From: CAYLZW01 sp964388085 | GTDB taxonomy: Bacteria; Myxococcota; UBA727; CAYLZW01 | DNA length: 5,948 nucleotides | Direction: 5' to 3' | NCBI GenBank assembly: GCA_964388085.1 | Contig: CAYLZW010000341.1 | Span: forward strand, 1 to 5,948 | Part shown: positions 5,861 through 5,948 of the stretch, piece by piece | How positions within the stretch are numbered: the stretch's first letter is position 1 | Layout: each line of letters starts with the position of its first letter | The notes under the pieces: generated by a model | Seen by the model: only the letters and a program-made list of their open reading frames with translations | The model's database searches: none | What the model was told of the DNA's origin: nothing | Translations under genes and position numbers: made by a program

Positions 5861-5948
5861 CGTCGTTCTCTCTCGAGCGAAGGCGCTCCTCGAGCGTGGC
5901 GATGCGCTCCTCCGCCTCTTGCAGGCGGCGGTACATGCCGTCGAGGTC
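5853..5948 (-). CDS. 3' end of a gene cut by the window edge; probably lpxD (UDP-3-O-acylglucosamine N-acyltransferase)
   Basis: The last 31 codons and TGA (5855-5853) of an open frame enter from the right edge. They give a charged helix, DLDGMYRRLQEAEERIATLE, then EERLRSRENDDD. The pattern matches the C-terminal helix of LpxD, which in E. coli carries an IDDMxKRLKxLERK-like sequence after the left-handed beta-helix domain. LpxD adds the N-linked hydroxyacyl chains during lipid A synthesis, and lpxD directly before fabZ is a common gene order in Gram-negative bacteria. The 8-nt overlap with fabZ suggests co-transcription and coupled translation. With only a tail visible, other coiled-coil-ending proteins, such as an OmpH/Skp-type chaperone, cannot be excluded. 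Confidence 0.6.
   Translation of the reverse strand, partial: DLDGMYRRLQEAEERIATLEERLRSRENDDD

Noticed and set aside
1..5948. CRISPR arrays, insertion sequences, tRNA or rRNA genes
   Set aside because: No regularly spaced repeats, transposase motifs, terminal inverted repeats or recognisable RNA gene sequence were seen on either strand.

Overview
The window is very GC-rich DNA. Every credible gene lies on the minus strand, so transcription reads from the right edge towards the left. An lpxD-like tail followed by fabZ points to a Gram-negative cell that makes lipid A. The GC content, long opposite-strand shadow ORFs and Ala/Arg-rich proteins would fit a myxobacterium-like (Myxococcota) chromosome, but that placement is inference. 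No transposon, phage, CRISPR, tRNA or rRNA signal was seen, and base and codon use look even throughout.

Right to left the layout is as follows. (1) 5853-5948 holds the C-terminal tail of a gene that most resembles lpxD. It overlaps the start of fabZ by 8 nt. (2) 5363-5860 is fabZ, complete with its catalytic His/Glu pair. (3) 5210-5362 is a 153-nt spacer whose minus strand carries a dense G-run motif. lpxA, which often follows fabZ, is not there. (4) 3491-5209 encodes a 572-residue envelope protein that I do not recognise: a signal peptide, a periplasmic region, a two-helix membrane hairpin and a second periplasmic region. (5) About 2484-3494 is an ABC ATPase of the ABC-2 exporter type. (6) 985-2487 is its permease, with about 12 predicted membrane segments. 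(7) 174-935 is a polyprenol-phosphate mannosyltransferase-like GT2 enzyme. (8) 1-69 is the first 23 codons of another gene, possibly lysyl-tRNA synthetase.

Genes 4 to 6 are joined by 4-nt ATGA stop/start overlaps, so they are almost certainly one translationally coupled unit. They would form an inner-membrane ABC exporter or ABC-driven envelope machine with a dedicated accessory subunit facing the periplasm. The GT2 gene starts 49 nt after the permease stop and has its own strong Shine-Dalgarno, so it may share the transcript. Its product would charge a polyprenyl phosphate with a sugar for use in the envelope. The lipid A/fatty acid genes, exporter and glycolipid enzyme suggest an envelope-biogenesis neighbourhood. 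The exporter's substrate cannot be read from the sequence. The least explained part is the 572-residue accessory protein and what it does for the ABC unit.
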